DNA of 64,000 nt from Mansonella perstans. Its lineage: Eukaryota; Nematoda; Chromadorea; Rhabditida; Onchocercidae. The position numbers were made by a program, and so were the translations under genes. The stretch's first letter is position 1; the number at the start of each line of letters is the position of its first letter. Below, in pieces: positions 16,725 to 30,800 of this stretch. Under the pieces are notes generated by a model that was not told where the DNA came from, did not search any database, and saw only the letters and a program-made list of their open reading frames with translations. The DNA is taken from NCBI GenBank assembly GCA_037074765.1, contig JBAMDO010000572.1, positions 476,501-540,500 on the forward strand. Reading direction: 5' to 3'.

Positions 16725-17074
16725 CGTGTAGTGATGTTTCGCTATTGTAATTTCATCCGCTTGTTAAATATTTTCTTTTCAGCACAACGTTTTTGCAAAT
16801 TATAAATCAAAATTTTCATCAAATTTCATAAAATATTACATCAAATTTATTGAAATTTAATCAACTGCAATATTTTCATTAATAACTAACAATATTAGCA
16901 AAATTCAAATTCAGGAAATAAATATGATAAATTTAATCTGGATTAATTATTATTTCTGAATTATAAAATAAACAAAGCACTGATTAAGATTGAGAAAAAT
17001 GTTTGAAATAGGTAACTTTTGACATTATTTTTATATAACAAGAAAGAAAAGTTTCATAATGATCTAAATTAATT

Positions 17075-17095
17075 AAAAAAAAAAAAAAAAAAAAA
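17075..17095. repeat. Poly(A) homopolymer run
   Basis: An uninterrupted run of 21 A residues. No flanking target-site duplication or element body was noticed, so it is taken as simple sequence rather than a retroposon tail. Confidence 0.9.
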
Positions 17096-19313
17096 TAGAA
17101 AATAACCTAAAATATTTGTTCAATTTTCATTCATCGATTAACTTTCCATATAATTCTATCCGTTTTATGAAATAGTAATGCATTGAAACGATAATGAAGA
17201 GTACTTATTTGTATTGGATAGGTTATTTCAAAGAAAGAGACGATGAAGAAGGAGAAGAATGAATCCGTTTTACGGATATATTTAATGCTGACATCGTTCT
17301 AAAAACATGAATCAATCTCTCTCCTCCCATTCTCATCCCTTCTTCTATCATTGTGTCATAATATACCGTAAGACAAATGAGTGCAATTGTCTTAGCAAAT
17401 AAACCAATTGGTCATTCAGCACATTTATTTTCCTTTTTTTTTCTTATCAAATAAATAATAGCATAAGATAATATTAAATGAAATACAATTTAAGAAATTT
17501 GAAAATAGTACTTAAAATGAGATGAAATAGATAGTTCTATTTAGTAAGGAAGTATGTGAAAATTGGAGAATGTGATGGAAGAATAAAATTTTTTGAATTA
17601 GATGTAATAACCGTGTTAAGATTATTCAATAAGAATTTCGACGAATTATTGGATGAAAAAGATGAAGAGAAATGATAAATAATAGACAAGAAAAAAGGAA
17701 GAGAAAGAAAGAAAATGAGAGATGAGGAAAAGAAATTGAAAATGTATAAAGTACTGTAACGAGAAGTGATAAATGCCTCATACACAATTCTAATGCACTA
17801 TTTTAATGGGTTTTTATTGGAAAGTATTAATGTAAGGGTAGCAATTATTTGAAGCATAAATTTGCAAATTAAGGACTGAATGTGAAAGAACGGAGGATAA
17901 AATCGGAATTGAAATACGTCGTTGTATTGTTCAAATCAATCATTGATGGATAAATCACTCTTTTACTTCCGAGCCACCTAATCGACCATTGAGAAGTTCT
18001 AGTTATTCAGTATCGTAACATTAATTAGTACTACTTTAGGATGAATTTCTCATCAAATGAGGATTTTCAGGCATTGAAAGACTTTTATGTATCATCATCA
18101 ATGTGATTAATATTTTTTTCCTCTTTCTTAATTTTGTTTCAACAAATTTGAAGTACAATGCAATAACCATGTTGAAGTGAAATATTTTTTGTCATTCAAG
18201 TCGAAACTTCAAATACTTTCAAATGACTTTTTTCTTTTTAAATTTTGTTTGTGCAAGCTTTTAATCTGAACTTAATTGTAATTTTGCTTTTATTTTCATT
18301 TTCCTCTTTGAAAAACAAAACGAAAACTATGCAGTATCCCTTTTATTGTTATATGAATTAAATTTTACACATGTTTATATTGCTTAAAGAATTCTTCAAC
18401 ATGCTGACATCTTTTTCAAGCTATTTATAACACACTGACATGTACATATGTCAAATAATTGTTGTTCTAGCATTTCAATTAAATTTCTTGTGTTTTGCAT
18501 CATTTTTCGAGTGCAGTTATTTTTCTCTTAATTTATATGAATCATATAAATGTATTCTAAAATATTTATGTGAAAGTCCAAAAATTTATGCAAATATGAA
18601 ATTTTTAAAGTGAAATGAACAAATAAGGAAGGTTTGAAAATAAAAGTGTAAACTCAAAAACCTATTTGAACAGAAGATCTATTTTTCTGTTATTCAAATT
18701 TCATGTTGACAAATGAGCCTTGATTAATTTATTTCTAAATAAGCAGTTGTTGTTTTGATATTCTTAGTGAAAGAATTGCTGGGAAGCGAAAATTTGTTGA
18801 CCTTAAGTACGAAACTTTTTGCTTTGAAAGGCTCATCGAATTTCACTATGAATGGCCGAGAAACATTTCTGATTGGTTTCTTTTTGTTGCCGAAGATTTA
18901 TCCAGTCATTTTCCACGCCAACAAAAGAAAATTTGATACAATATTGAATTCTAATATTGTTACATTTGTAACTAAATCAGCTCAATTCAATTATTAAGTT
19001 AATTATTGTTACAAATACATAATACAATAATTATTAGAAACTTTTCATAGATTAATCCTTGCCCTTTGCTTACTTATTCCCTTTATCACATATTTTAACA
19101 TTAATTCGTTCGAAATTCGTGAAATTTCACCAAATAGAGTGTCAATTTTCAACTTGACCTTGAAAATACGGCCAAATTAGCAAAAGATGACGATAATTGT
19201 GGTAGCATTACTGAACGATATTACAATATATGAAAGATGATGAGAATGAAAGAGAAGAGGAAGTGTATTGAGTAACGAGTGTGGAGCGGAAATGTTAAGG
19301 ACATGAAAATAAA

Positions 19314-19396
19314 CGAAGAAATTTGAAAAAAGAATGAAAGAAAGAAGGAAAGAATGAAAGAAAGATTGAGGAAAGAAAGGTAGGAAAAGAGGAAAT
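19314..19396. repeat. Purine-rich degenerate GAAAGAAAGA tract
   Basis: About 80 bases are almost entirely A and G, with repeated GAATGAAAGAAAGA-like units. The opposite strand reads as a long pyrimidine tract. It is a degenerate simple repeat with no coding potential. Confidence 0.75.
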
Positions 19397-21483
19397 ATAA
19401 ATTAGCGATGAATTAAGGTAAAGTAAGATGAGTTGTATTTCGAAGGTGAATCGATCAAAGGAATGGTTTCCGTTCAAGTAGTACTTTACTGGCACAAATA
19501 ATAACCAACAACCGAATAATAATAGGCATAGCGATAGTAATAATGAAAAGTTTGATCATAGTTGGAATGTGACTAAAAGAAAGTTTTCAGGACATTGCTG
19601 TAACCTTGAAGATCATCTTTTCAAAGCATTATGTATGTGCACTGAGAAATGATAGATTATGCATTCATTTCATTTGTACAACTTTCCAAAATATGCTCAT
19701 TTTGTTGATTATCAAAAAACAAACTTGAAATTATAAAATTAAATTTAAGAATAAAGAATATAATATACATGAAAACATAAGTTATGCAAGAAATAGAAAT
19801 AATTTATTGTAATAATATGAGCTAATCTAGTAGTTAGACTACATAACTATTATCTAAGCTATTGATAATACTACGAAAATGTAGTACTAATTACTACTAC
19901 CACTAAAATGCAAATTTATTGTTCGTAAAAATCAATGAAAAATAAAATTATAAAATGAAACTTGAATCGGTATTAAATAAACTGAAGAGAAAATGATTTA
20001 TATATTGATGAAATGGCAGCATATTGCCAATTTTACCATCACTACTGCTGCTATTTAGGAGGAGGACAATTAGAAGAAGAAGGAAATTAGAGGAATGTAC
20101 TGATTGAAATTTATCGAATTTTGATATGCAGATAATTGCCAATGAATATTGCAAATATTTCCTCCTTTTTAAGTTGAATTATTCTTTCTTCCTAATCGCT
20201 TTTCATCTTAACACTAATTAAATGAAGAGTACAAACTTTTTTCAAGTATAGATCATACATATGACAGTTTAATTTTTTTTAAATATAAAAAAATATTGAA
20301 ACAAAAAAGGAAAAAAAAATTACTATTGTTTATCATGAATTCTTGAAATTTTTTAAAATAAATTTCAGTTAAAGAAAATTTCGATCGTGAAATTACAGTT
20401 GGGCTAATAATGTGTGTGATGGATATTAGTAAAAAGTAATAAATTGATCTAATATCATCAACATTGTCATCAATAATGCCATCATTATTGTCATCATTGC
20501 CGCTATTACCTGCCACCAATACAACTATCACCTGCCGCATTGGGTTATTTGGTTGAGCGCCTGCATACACACATTGCATCATGACATTTATTTCAAAAGT
20601 TTTGTCAATTTTATGACACATACAAAAGGGACCAAGCTGGTTTTATTTCCCTTCCTCTTGTACTTCTCCGCCCAGTCAACCGTATCAGTCTGATACTATA
20701 ATCCAATCAATGGTATTTAGAAAAGATTTGGAAACGGTAAGAGCGTATAACTGCTTGAAACAAATAGCACGCAACAAATTGAATTTTGTGAAAGATCGAA
20801 AATTCCAATGCTGTCAAATTGAAATTCTAATCATAAAAAGATTAAAATTTTGAATTAAAATTATTTTAAAAAAATTTCAGTCAACGACCAAATTCCTTTT
20901 TTCATTTTAACACTTCGGAATTTGTGTAGAATTGACAAATTGGCCTAATTTGAATTATTTTATTAATTTGAATTTATATTATGAAATGGATAGGTAAACG
21001 AAGTTTTAAAACCTTTTTTTCCCAATGCCTTTCAACATTTAGTTTCTTTTTTTGGCGTTATCCATGTTCTTCTATTGCAAATTTTCTTCCCCATTGATAA
21101 TAAAATTTCCATTGTTTTACATATGAAAAAACAAAAAAAACTAATTTATTTACTTCATTTGAATACTTATTTTCTCACTTGTTCACTTCATTTGAATTGA
21201 TTGAACATGAATACTAATTTTCAAAAAATACTCTTCCCTAAAAGCTCTAAAACAGCTCGTTTTTTAAAAAATATTCAATTACTTATTTGAATTTCACACT
21301 TTTCGTATCAATGCAATGTTTGGTATCATTTATTTCAAGTTTAAAAAAATTAAATTTCAAAGAGAAAATAAATGTGAAAAGGACAGTAACCGGTGAATAA
21401 CGCAAGAAAAATGGAAAAATAAGCGACAGAAGAAATGTAATTTTATAATTTTACGGAATGATTGTATAAAGCGGAATATCATT

Positions 21484-21531
21484 CCTTTCTTTTCTTCTCT
21501 CACTCTCTCTCTCTTCTTTCCTTCCTTTTCA
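21484..21531. repeat. CT/GA-rich simple tract with CTCTCTCT core
   Basis: The tract reads TTTCTTTTCTTCTCTC followed by repeated CT and then CCTTCC. On the minus strand, the direction of OVO transcription, it is GAGAG-rich. GAGA-type tracts can mark open chromatin, but no function is shown here. Confidence 0.7.
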
Positions 21532-23188
21532 CCTGGCACCCCGACAACCTTTATACAATTAATACTTATTATAAGAGATACTTGAAAATATGCTTGAAGT
21601 GGTATTATAATGTCCTTCATGGTAGTCTTTCATGAAATTTGTTAAAAATTAAAAATACGGAAAAAAAATGCTTTTAATTTTTAACATAAATCGAAAAAGA
21701 AAAAAATTTATGGTTTTTTTTTTCATTTCAAAATATAAACAAACTATTAGCTGTTATTCTTTTAAGGGAAATATCATTTAGTCTTTAGCTTTTCATGATC
21801 CTGCTGATTTTCTTTTTAAACTAATCAAAAGAGCAATAGAAAATTTGTTAACAAACATTAGCAAGGAGAAAAATTAAAAACAAATTTGAAGAGTTAAATC
21901 AATTACAGTGGCTTCTTTTTACTTATTGTCGTAATGAACATTCTTTAGATATTGCTGTTTGCTAGATATTAACAATCATATATTTCGTATTATTATGTTT
22001 GTATTTTTATAAACAGGTATAGTAGAGAACGGTACAGAACATTAATGTTTAATTTATGATACTCTAAACTGACTAAATTTGGAAAGTTGTGATTGTGTAT
22101 GTTTAGAATGAAACACAGTGCTACGAAAAATTTCTTTAAAAATATCGAAAAACTTTGAAATTTAAACTTTGCGCTTAAAGACAACCTAAAAAATAAAATT
22201 TGTAAAAAATTGGTTAAATTCAATGCTTGAATTGATTGTTTAGTAGCATTCAGATACACAGTTGGTTACTGGACGCTAAATAATGAATTATATAATAGAA
22301 TGAACACATGATACGATAGAATCGATGAGGCAAATAAATAAAAATTGTAGTTCTATTACTATGTTCTACGAATTTTTACAGTAACTACCATTTATCGCTT
22401 TAAATGAAAGTACTGTATCATCACATATGAGATCACGTATAGGATCACGTATATTCTCAAAACCTGTAATTTGATTCCTTTTATACAAGTGAAAGTTTAG
22501 GCAATAATAATGATAAAAATGTAAAAATGCAAATATTTGCACGCGAAATATGAAGTCATATTTGAAATATCTTGGCTTATTAGATCATGCAACGTGAACT
22601 GCAGCGAAATGTAAAGTGGAAACGTGAATTACTTACATTACAAATAACAATTTTAATTGATTTCAATACTACAAAAGCTTGTTTTTTAATTCTTGCACGA
22701 AAATTTTTTTTCCCAGTATGTTAACATTTCGGGAAATGCAATAGTATTTGAATATTCCACTGAACCTTACAAATTCTTGAATTTTTTCCGCTTACAGAAT
22801 GCTTCTTATATTTGTTTTATATTAGCACTTACACATGTAAATAAAATATGCGTAATTTTTATATGAACAAATGGCATATATGTTGTTAGTTATTAAATCA
22901 ATTCATTAACAAAATGAATAGGAATGGCAAATTAATTTAAGGAAGATGATTTAGGAGAAAATTTCAATTCGAAGTGTTAAACACACAAGCAGTGATAAGA
23001 TTTTATAATAATAATAAGCTTATTGACAAAAAAGAGAGAAAAAAGTTCTAAACTTAAATTTAAACCGTTGAATGTACGGTATACGTGAAATTTCACCGAA
23101 GAAATTTTTGTTTGGTGTTACGATGCGACGGCATTGAATGTACAAAAGCAGTTATATGAAAATGTATAAATTTTTTGTATGTATGTGC

Positions 23189-23202
23189 GTGTGTGTGTGT
23201 GC
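23189..23202. repeat. (GT)n microsatellite
   Basis: A short GT dinucleotide repeat inside a longer GTATGT/TGTGCAT-rich stretch (about 23170-23240). Confidence 0.85.
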
Positions 23203-26200
23203 ATGTCAATATGGGTTTGTTTGTTTGTGGATGTATATATTTCTATTTGTATGTGAACTGCAAAACAAGAATTTGTAGAAATGTGCTGAAGAAGAAAGGA
23301 AGGAAAGAAGGATGAATGAGGATATATAACCGAAATTAATGGTGTGCTACTAACGACTTGATCGTCCAGAAAAAGAATGATATCAAAAAACCGGAACCGG
23401 TAAAACCTTTTTTCATAGTTTTTTTTTTTTTTACCCGACCTTTTATAATATAACAGGTATCGACAGTGTTACTAGAAATATTCATACATATTGCACAAAA
23501 AGCAGATTACTTTAAAGCTTCTTTTCAATTTTTTACATTACTGTAATAATTAACGATATTTTTTTAGAATTTTTTTTACTAAATAATGATGGTAATTAAT
23601 GATTATGAAGGAAATGCTCTTGCGCGAAAAGACAGCTTTGCATTGTCATATATTAATTAGTAATTGTAAAAAATACTTTAATTGATTAGAAGTGCAGCTT
23701 AAAAACATAACATATCGAGGGCAAAGAATTTCGACGGGAACTACGGTGAAATTTGGTCAGGTTAATGAATTCATAACGCACTTTATAAAGGATGATTATT
23801 TTGGGCTTCCATCATAGGAAGAAATTAAGAAATATTTCAATAATTTGCAAAAGATAATTTTGCCGATGATGAAATGATAAATTATTGATATCATTTGACA
23901 AAAGAAGGTCAAAATAAAGTGCTTCAACACGAAGTTAGTGTCAAACTAGCATTTAAATCATTTTTAATTTTATGCATTTTAAAATTTTTTATTTCAAAAA
24001 GGAGAAGAATTGTGGAAGGACGAACATAAATCTGGTAGTGAATTGTAAATTATTGCAAGGGAGAACTTTATTTATTGCTTTCACAATTTTTTCGGACCTT
24101 TTTTCTCCTAGGCTATAATTTGTTGTTAACAGTAACTAATTATGATTATCATTATTGTTACATGCATCAAAATTGTTCGTACAATAAACAACAAACGCAA
24201 TGCAATCATTTTCTTTAAAAGGATTAACTGAAAGATTAAGCACTACTAGTAAAGACGACAATTTCTGATAGAAAAAAGAAATTGTTATTGCTCATTTATT
24301 TATTTATTTTAAATATTTATATTGTTATCATTTTGTGCATCATATCATATTTGAGTAGAAAAAATTACAGTATATTTGAAATGAATATAAAAAAGAGAGA
24401 GTAGAAAAGATGAATGTATAAAGGTGTAAGTAAATGAGCTGGTTCAATTGAAGATGAAGTTGACAATTTTCTACTTAAATGGTGAATAAACTATTTCATT
24501 TTACAACAACGAATTTACAGCTTAAAGATGACAATCTTCCATTTGAATGTTAGAATATACGGCATTCGTTGGTTAATTGTAGTACTTAAATATCTGATGA
24601 AAGAATTCTGTGAAAGAGTTTTATGAAGCATACTTAAACAATCCTTAGTTGGCATTTTATTTTTTATACCTCTAAAAAATTGTTCAAATATGAAAAAATT
24701 TTTATCTTGCAAGCATATTGCATAATTCTTATCATGTATGCTATTCAAAATCATATTGCAAATTGTCAAGATTATCGATCATTTTGACATTTGATCAATT
24801 ATCGATTGATGACCCGCATTGAATTTTGGCTCTTGATTTTTAAACAATATCTATCTTGTTTGAAGCTAGTTTAAGATGATTAAAATAACCGATGATCATC
24901 TGATTCTAAGATACTATCAATATTGCTATTATATCTTCATATGCTTAATAATAATTTCCTCAATTTCGCTTAAGATTATCCTAACCAATAAGCATTTTTA
25001 TTTGATGATTTGATATCAAAATCCCATATAATCACTCTTCCGATAAATAATTTTCAATTTGCATTTTAAATTTTGGATGTCAATATTTTGCTATCAAAAG
25101 AAAAATTTTTCGTTTTAATTAAAATAATCAAAAAATTTTAGACTTTTTTAAAAATTTTTTTCAACAAGAACAAATAATCGGATTTAATGCTATTTATCTT
25201 ACGGATGATACCGTACGACGACAAAGAATATAAGGCAGATGTGCAACGCTATCAACTTTTTTCGCCATTTTTTTCAATTTAACAAAAATGACAGTCAGTT
25301 GATGATCACTTGATGAAAGTTAAGAATTGGTACTGTATCTTTCATCATTTTCGAAAATTATTTAAAAGTTTCCAATTTTTCCCTTTTTTTTTAATTTCAA
25401 ATAGCAATGAAATATTAAGATTAGTAAATTTACTTTTCTTTGAATCACTTTTCATTTAAGTCATCAGTTGTCAAATATCTTTGGATCGAATTACTCCTTC
25501 ATTCAATTGTATTTGAAGAGTGTGCAAGTTAACTGTATGATATGAATTTACTGAAACTATTTTAACTTACATTCATGCCTCATCGTCTGATTTAAACTTT
25601 CAGCGGAATATTTCAACGAATAATTTTGAAGATATTAAACTGCTATGATATGCTAAGATGTACATAGAATATATTTATTTCTAACAAAAAAAGAACTCTA
25701 TTAGAATTTATTAATTGAATTTAATTCATCCATTTATTTGGTAAAATAAATATTCATATAAATATTCTAATACAAAATCAAAATAAATGGTGAAGCAAAT
25801 ACGACTGTTTTTATGATTAAATAATTAGTTAAAAACAGCGACAAATTTACTAATTCGAAAAGTTTCCCGTTAATAATAAAACATAATAACTATTACTGTT
25901 GTTACTAATTAACATAAAATGAAGAGAAATTGCGGAAATAAGTGGACGAAATCAAGGCACTTAAATTGTTAGGAGTATTACCATTACAATAATAAAAGTA
26001 ACGGCTAACAATGATGCCAGCGAAGGATTACCTTAATAATAAGTGCTAATTCTTGAAAGTTAAACAAAAAAAATGCAAATTTTTAAAACTTTTTTCTTTT
26101 TTTTTAATCCAATAGCTAAATGGAAAGAAGAAAAAGGATATTACGGTACTATATCAGTTATGATAATAACTCGTAAATAACAATAAACAATAAGCGCTGA

Positions 26201-26324
26201 TTACTGAAAGCGGTTAAGTACGCAATTCCCACATCTTCGCTGAAATATGCAGAAAAAACACCTATTGGTCCAGAAAATAGTATCTGCTGGTATTATTGCA
26301 TTATATAAATATATATACTCATAT

Positions 26325-26341
26325 ACACACACACACACACA
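26325..26341. repeat. (CA)n microsatellite
   Basis: About eight CA repeats, flanked by ATATATA on both sides. Confidence 0.85.
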
Positions 26342-27890
26342 TATACACTGCAACATAAATACAGATAGAAACATATTATTAGATGTGATTTGATGGAAAT
26401 TTTAAAAAGGAAGAAATGTGGTAGTCAATAAAATGAGAATCGGAAGAGATTCGGAAGAAAACTTACAATATACTGGAAATATTGTCAAATTTTTCAAAGT
26501 GGTGGACACTTCGCTCATTTTTTCTTCAAAAAATGAGACTGCATTTGATTTTTAATTGTGAAATGATAGCAAAAAGAAAACGAATAAACGAAAAATTTTT
26601 GGAAAAATTAGAAATATTACCAGGTAGAAAAGAGGTTAAAAGATAAAATTAATTACGATCAAGGATCTTTTCTTTCATCGTCATGTATTATCTCACAGTT
26701 TTTTTGTACGTAAACAAAATTAAACTTAGCTTTATATTTTCAAATTACCAAGACTTAAATACTAAATAATCGATGCAAGAAAATATAAATTATATAAAAA
26801 ATATGAGGTACGCAAAAAATTGTAGCAATTGCAGTTAAATTATACTTTCACTTACGTAAAACCTCTAACATCATATCGTGGTTGCTGTGCAATACGTATC
26901 CTTGTGCCAGGTAACTAAAATATTAGCAAAGCAAAAACATATCGTATAAAGTCCATTTCTTTTTCAATGTTTTCAAACATTCCATAATGGCAAGTAAAGC
27001 ACGGATTACTAATATAATTTCAGGTAAGCGAAGAATTGGTCCATGAAATCAAAAATTACTTGTGATTAGAATAAGGTGATAAATCTGGATTTTTTGCACT
27101 GATGTTGGCATAAGGATGATAACTTGAAAAAAATGACTGGATGGCATTCGATGAATGTGTGGAAAATTTCAATTCTCGTATACTCCTGTACTTAACCACA
27201 AAATGACAGATAAGAAATTTATTGCAAACAAAAGAGATCCGATTCTAATATTTCTATTTGGCCCTGACCGGCACATACAATAATTATGAGTAAAAGGTAA
27301 AATATAAAACAGAGTACACATCTTATGTAACGAAAAGAGCAATAAAACTCGGAAAGTGTTGCACATGTAAAGATGATTGGAAAGAATATAAAATTTATAT
27401 AAATGTGCATATGGAAGAGTAAAATACTGCTTTCATTAACAAATACAAACAGGATAGATGGATCGGATATATTTTAATGGGAACGAGGTTTATAAGGATG
27501 CTAGCCAAAAAGAGAAGTCGGATTAAATAATATCACAAACTTCTTGTACAAATTAAAACTAAAATGATATACATATGTGACCCTTACAATTTAAAGTTAC
27601 GAATCCTTCAAAATAAATTCTTTGAAATAAAATAAACAATAAGGAACCGTTTCCCACTTTATTTTAAAGTGACCTAGCTAATCCGACCTTACAACAGAAA
27701 ACAATTCTCAAACAACAGTATAATTACTGGCAATTCAAAAAGGTTTAAAAAACTTAAAACAATTGTACCATTGTGGTATGCCTGATTGATAGAAGTGTCG
27801 AGTTAAATCAACAATATTTCAAAAGCTTCATTTAAATTGAAAGAAAAAAAACAAAAAGTAAACTAAATAAATTTCCATTTCATGAATCAA

Positions 27891-30800
27891 TTATTCATCA
27901 AAAAAAGCCAATTGAAAACCATCCACCTGTGGTTCCTTACGTTGCCACATGCCCCAGCCATTTTCATGCAATTGCAAATGGAATGTTTGTAATGCCTGCT
28001 GATACACTACCTCGCTTAGCTTCGCTTCTGAACAATTCCAAACAGGCTTGTATCCATCTGCTTTTACAGCTGCCATTACGCGAGCCCAACTTTCATACAA
28101 TTCTGATTTACAAAGACGTGATGGCGAACCAGTTACTGTGCGACCGGTAAATGGATCCAAACGTTCAATGGTTCCTGATCAAAAGGAAAAATTTGATCGG
28201 AGATACAAATATAGAACTTTGAACGGAAAAATTTGATTCCTTTTGCACTAAATAATACAGCCGACGCTTCCAGAAGTGAATTTAGAATTATTGAAAGAAG
28301 AAAACTTATAAACATCGCCAACCTATGCTATAAGTTCTAAAAAAATACTATCTCATCATTACACAACTGAAACATGTAAAATCATAATTATGGATTTAGT
28401 TCAACAAATTCTAATTAATGCTAATCAAACTGATGTGTTTGTCGCAATGTGCGCATAATTTTGTAGCTTTTAAGAACCTACATACGCTCTTCAAAATATT
28501 TCAATCAAAAGTTCAATATCTAATCCAAGGTTAAGTAAAAACAAAAAATATGAGAAACCCAATTATGGCACATACCTATTCCAGAAACCCAATTATGGTA
28601 CATTTCTCCGTGAGGTACTATACCGGTCTGAGAAGATTTTACCATTAATTGGCCTCGCCGCATGTCACCAAATCGAAGCAGTACGGCGTGTGTGATCGCT
28701 TTATCATTGGATGGTACACCAATGCAAAAGTGTGTCATAAATATCGGTTCCAGAAGATGTGAAAGAAGTGCTCCTTGCAATCCTGAAATACAGCACTCAT
28801 TTACATTTTTGACTAACATTAAGTGCTTGATCCGAGAACAAGCGAATGGACAGGAACATGATGAAGCTTCAGTGAATTTTTTCAAATTTTCAAAAGTTTA
28901 AAAGTAAGTGCTAAAGGTTTATGTTTCAACAGATTTCATTTTCATCTTCAATCCTCAAGTGTTATGTTAATGATTGGCTAAACCAAAACACTGAAAAATT
29001 AATTCATTTTAAATTACAAGGAACAGTATTAACTTCACAATAAAATATAAAACAAACCTAGATAATTCCATTTTAACATTTTATCAGCCAAGCTCATTAT
29101 GTAAACATGTCCGGAAGTAACGATATCAGCGAAAGTTTGTGGACTTTCCGGAGGATCCTCCAATCGAGCTCCTCCCATATAGCACGACAACTTTTGTACT
29201 TCACCGCTGGTACGTAAATTTGGTGGAAATGATGCATACAGCACAACTTGGTAACCAGCCTAGAAAGCAATGAATAATTTTTCTCGGAAAATTAAGATAA
29301 GTTGCAACAGAGAAAAAATCAAATATTGAAGCATGTCTGCAGTACAAACTATAGCCGTCTAATAACTATTGGACCATTGTGAAACGATCATTTTCTTAAA
29401 TTAAAACAGTGGTTTTCGCCAGCGTTAAAATGTCAGACTTTGGAGTAAGGAAACAGAGTAGCGGGCAGCAGGTTGGGACTTTTTAACTGTGTTAATTTTT
29501 GATTAAAAACTGTATTTAAACTGAAGAATTTCTTGTTCCGAACCTTGTAGCCTTATAACAAATAAAAAAATCAAAGTGATTGCAAGTAGAAATGTTTAGA
29601 ACCATTAAACGATATGATATTTGGCAAATTTAGTCCGCTATGGGAGATCAATCAATCGCGATAAATCAAGTGTATTTACAACAAGCAAGAAATACCTCTA
29701 AAAATGCAGAACAAACCTTAAGACGGAATTTATTTGATGTTGGAGAGCGCTCGACAACAGTATTTTTTGCATTATGATTTCTTATTTGGCCGTGCAGGAA
29801 GAGAAGGAATGCACGACGTGCTAAGACCGTACCTGGCAAAATTTTTATAATAATAATGAAAAGATCCATAATTTTATTCAGAAATTTTCAAATCAGCAAT
29901 ACCGAACATCGGCAATTAAATTTACGCATAGTGAACATAAAAAAAAAACCAAACCAAGTTGAAATGGATTCAATTTAAAAAATCTTACTTTGCATGTGAA
30001 TAAGCACATTGCCTTGTGCATTTGCTAAAACTTGACCATCAATAACAGCATTACGGCCTGCCCCAATAGCAACCAATTGTTTTTCACCATCTGGTGCAAT
30101 CAGAACAAAACTGAAACTAAGTGCCTGAGAACAATCTGCAATCGAACTCACTAAAATGTGAAGACTAACGCCAGATTAACTTGAAAAAATTATTTTCCAC
30201 TATAATTATAGCTCTGTGAATAAAATTTACGCAGAAATATGAGTAGTTATTGGACATGCTTGTTGATGGCATATTCCTTCATACTCCTGACGAACAAAAG
30301 TGCAGATATCGGCACAAAAAAGTACACCTTCTTCATTCTTCGATTTCTTTATTGATATCATTTCAAGCGCATTTTCAGCGCAAAGGTCAAACTAAAAATT
30401 GCAAGAATGGTACAGCAAAATTATTTCAAGTAAATGGCAATCAAAAGTGAAATTTTCTACCAATAAAAATTGCTCCACCTATTCCACTCCACTCTTTTAA
30501 TTTACAGACTGTTCTTCCTTTTACTATTTATCTTACTAATTGTTTCTAGCTTCATTCTCAATCTTATCATGTCGCCACAGGTAAGAGAAATTCTCTACGA
30601 TCCTAAAACATACATCATGATTTAGCACTTACGATATCCTATCATTTATTTCTGCACAAATTCATTACCACAAATCTTGCATCTGTTTTCTAGCAAAAGC
30701 ATTTTTAGTTATCAAACTATTTCTAAAATCTGATCTATGTCTAGGTTACTCAGAATATAAGAAAAATTCGTATTTTGGAATATACAAGCTATATAACATG

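Larger units (their letters stand above)
16725..27890. other. 11-kb gene-poor region upstream of the OVO gene
   Basis: No exon chain or RNA gene could be supported on either strand. The region holds a 21-base A run (17075-17095), purine-rich tracts (about 17690-17740, 19314-19396), a CT/GA tract (21484-21531), a GT microsatellite (23189-23202), a CA microsatellite (26325-26341) and many T/A runs. It separates the 5' end of the minus-strand OVO gene from the 3' end of the minus-strand ADR-1-like gene. It probably contains OVO promoter/enhancer DNA and the ADR-1-like 3'UTR, but single elements cannot be called by eye. Confidence 0.5.

Noticed and set aside
17075..17095. Poly(A) run considered as the tail of a retroposon
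   Set aside because: No target-site duplication, reverse-transcriptase remnant or element body could be seen next to it.
18755..18997. An 80-codon open frame on the plus strand in the gene-poor region
   Set aside because: It starts at a non-ATG codon within AT-rich DNA, has no recognisable motif, and no flanking exons extend it.
20253..20621. A 122-codon minus-strand open frame
   Set aside because: The C-terminal half is Phe/Leu/Ile-rich translation of T-runs and the middle is an ND-rich translation of an ATC repeat; no family resemblance, consistent with chance.
27169..27410. Signal-peptide-like hydrophobic frames downstream of adr-1
   Set aside because: Short, overlapping in two frames, in AT-rich 3' flank; hydrophobicity is expected from T-rich sequence and there is no exon chain.
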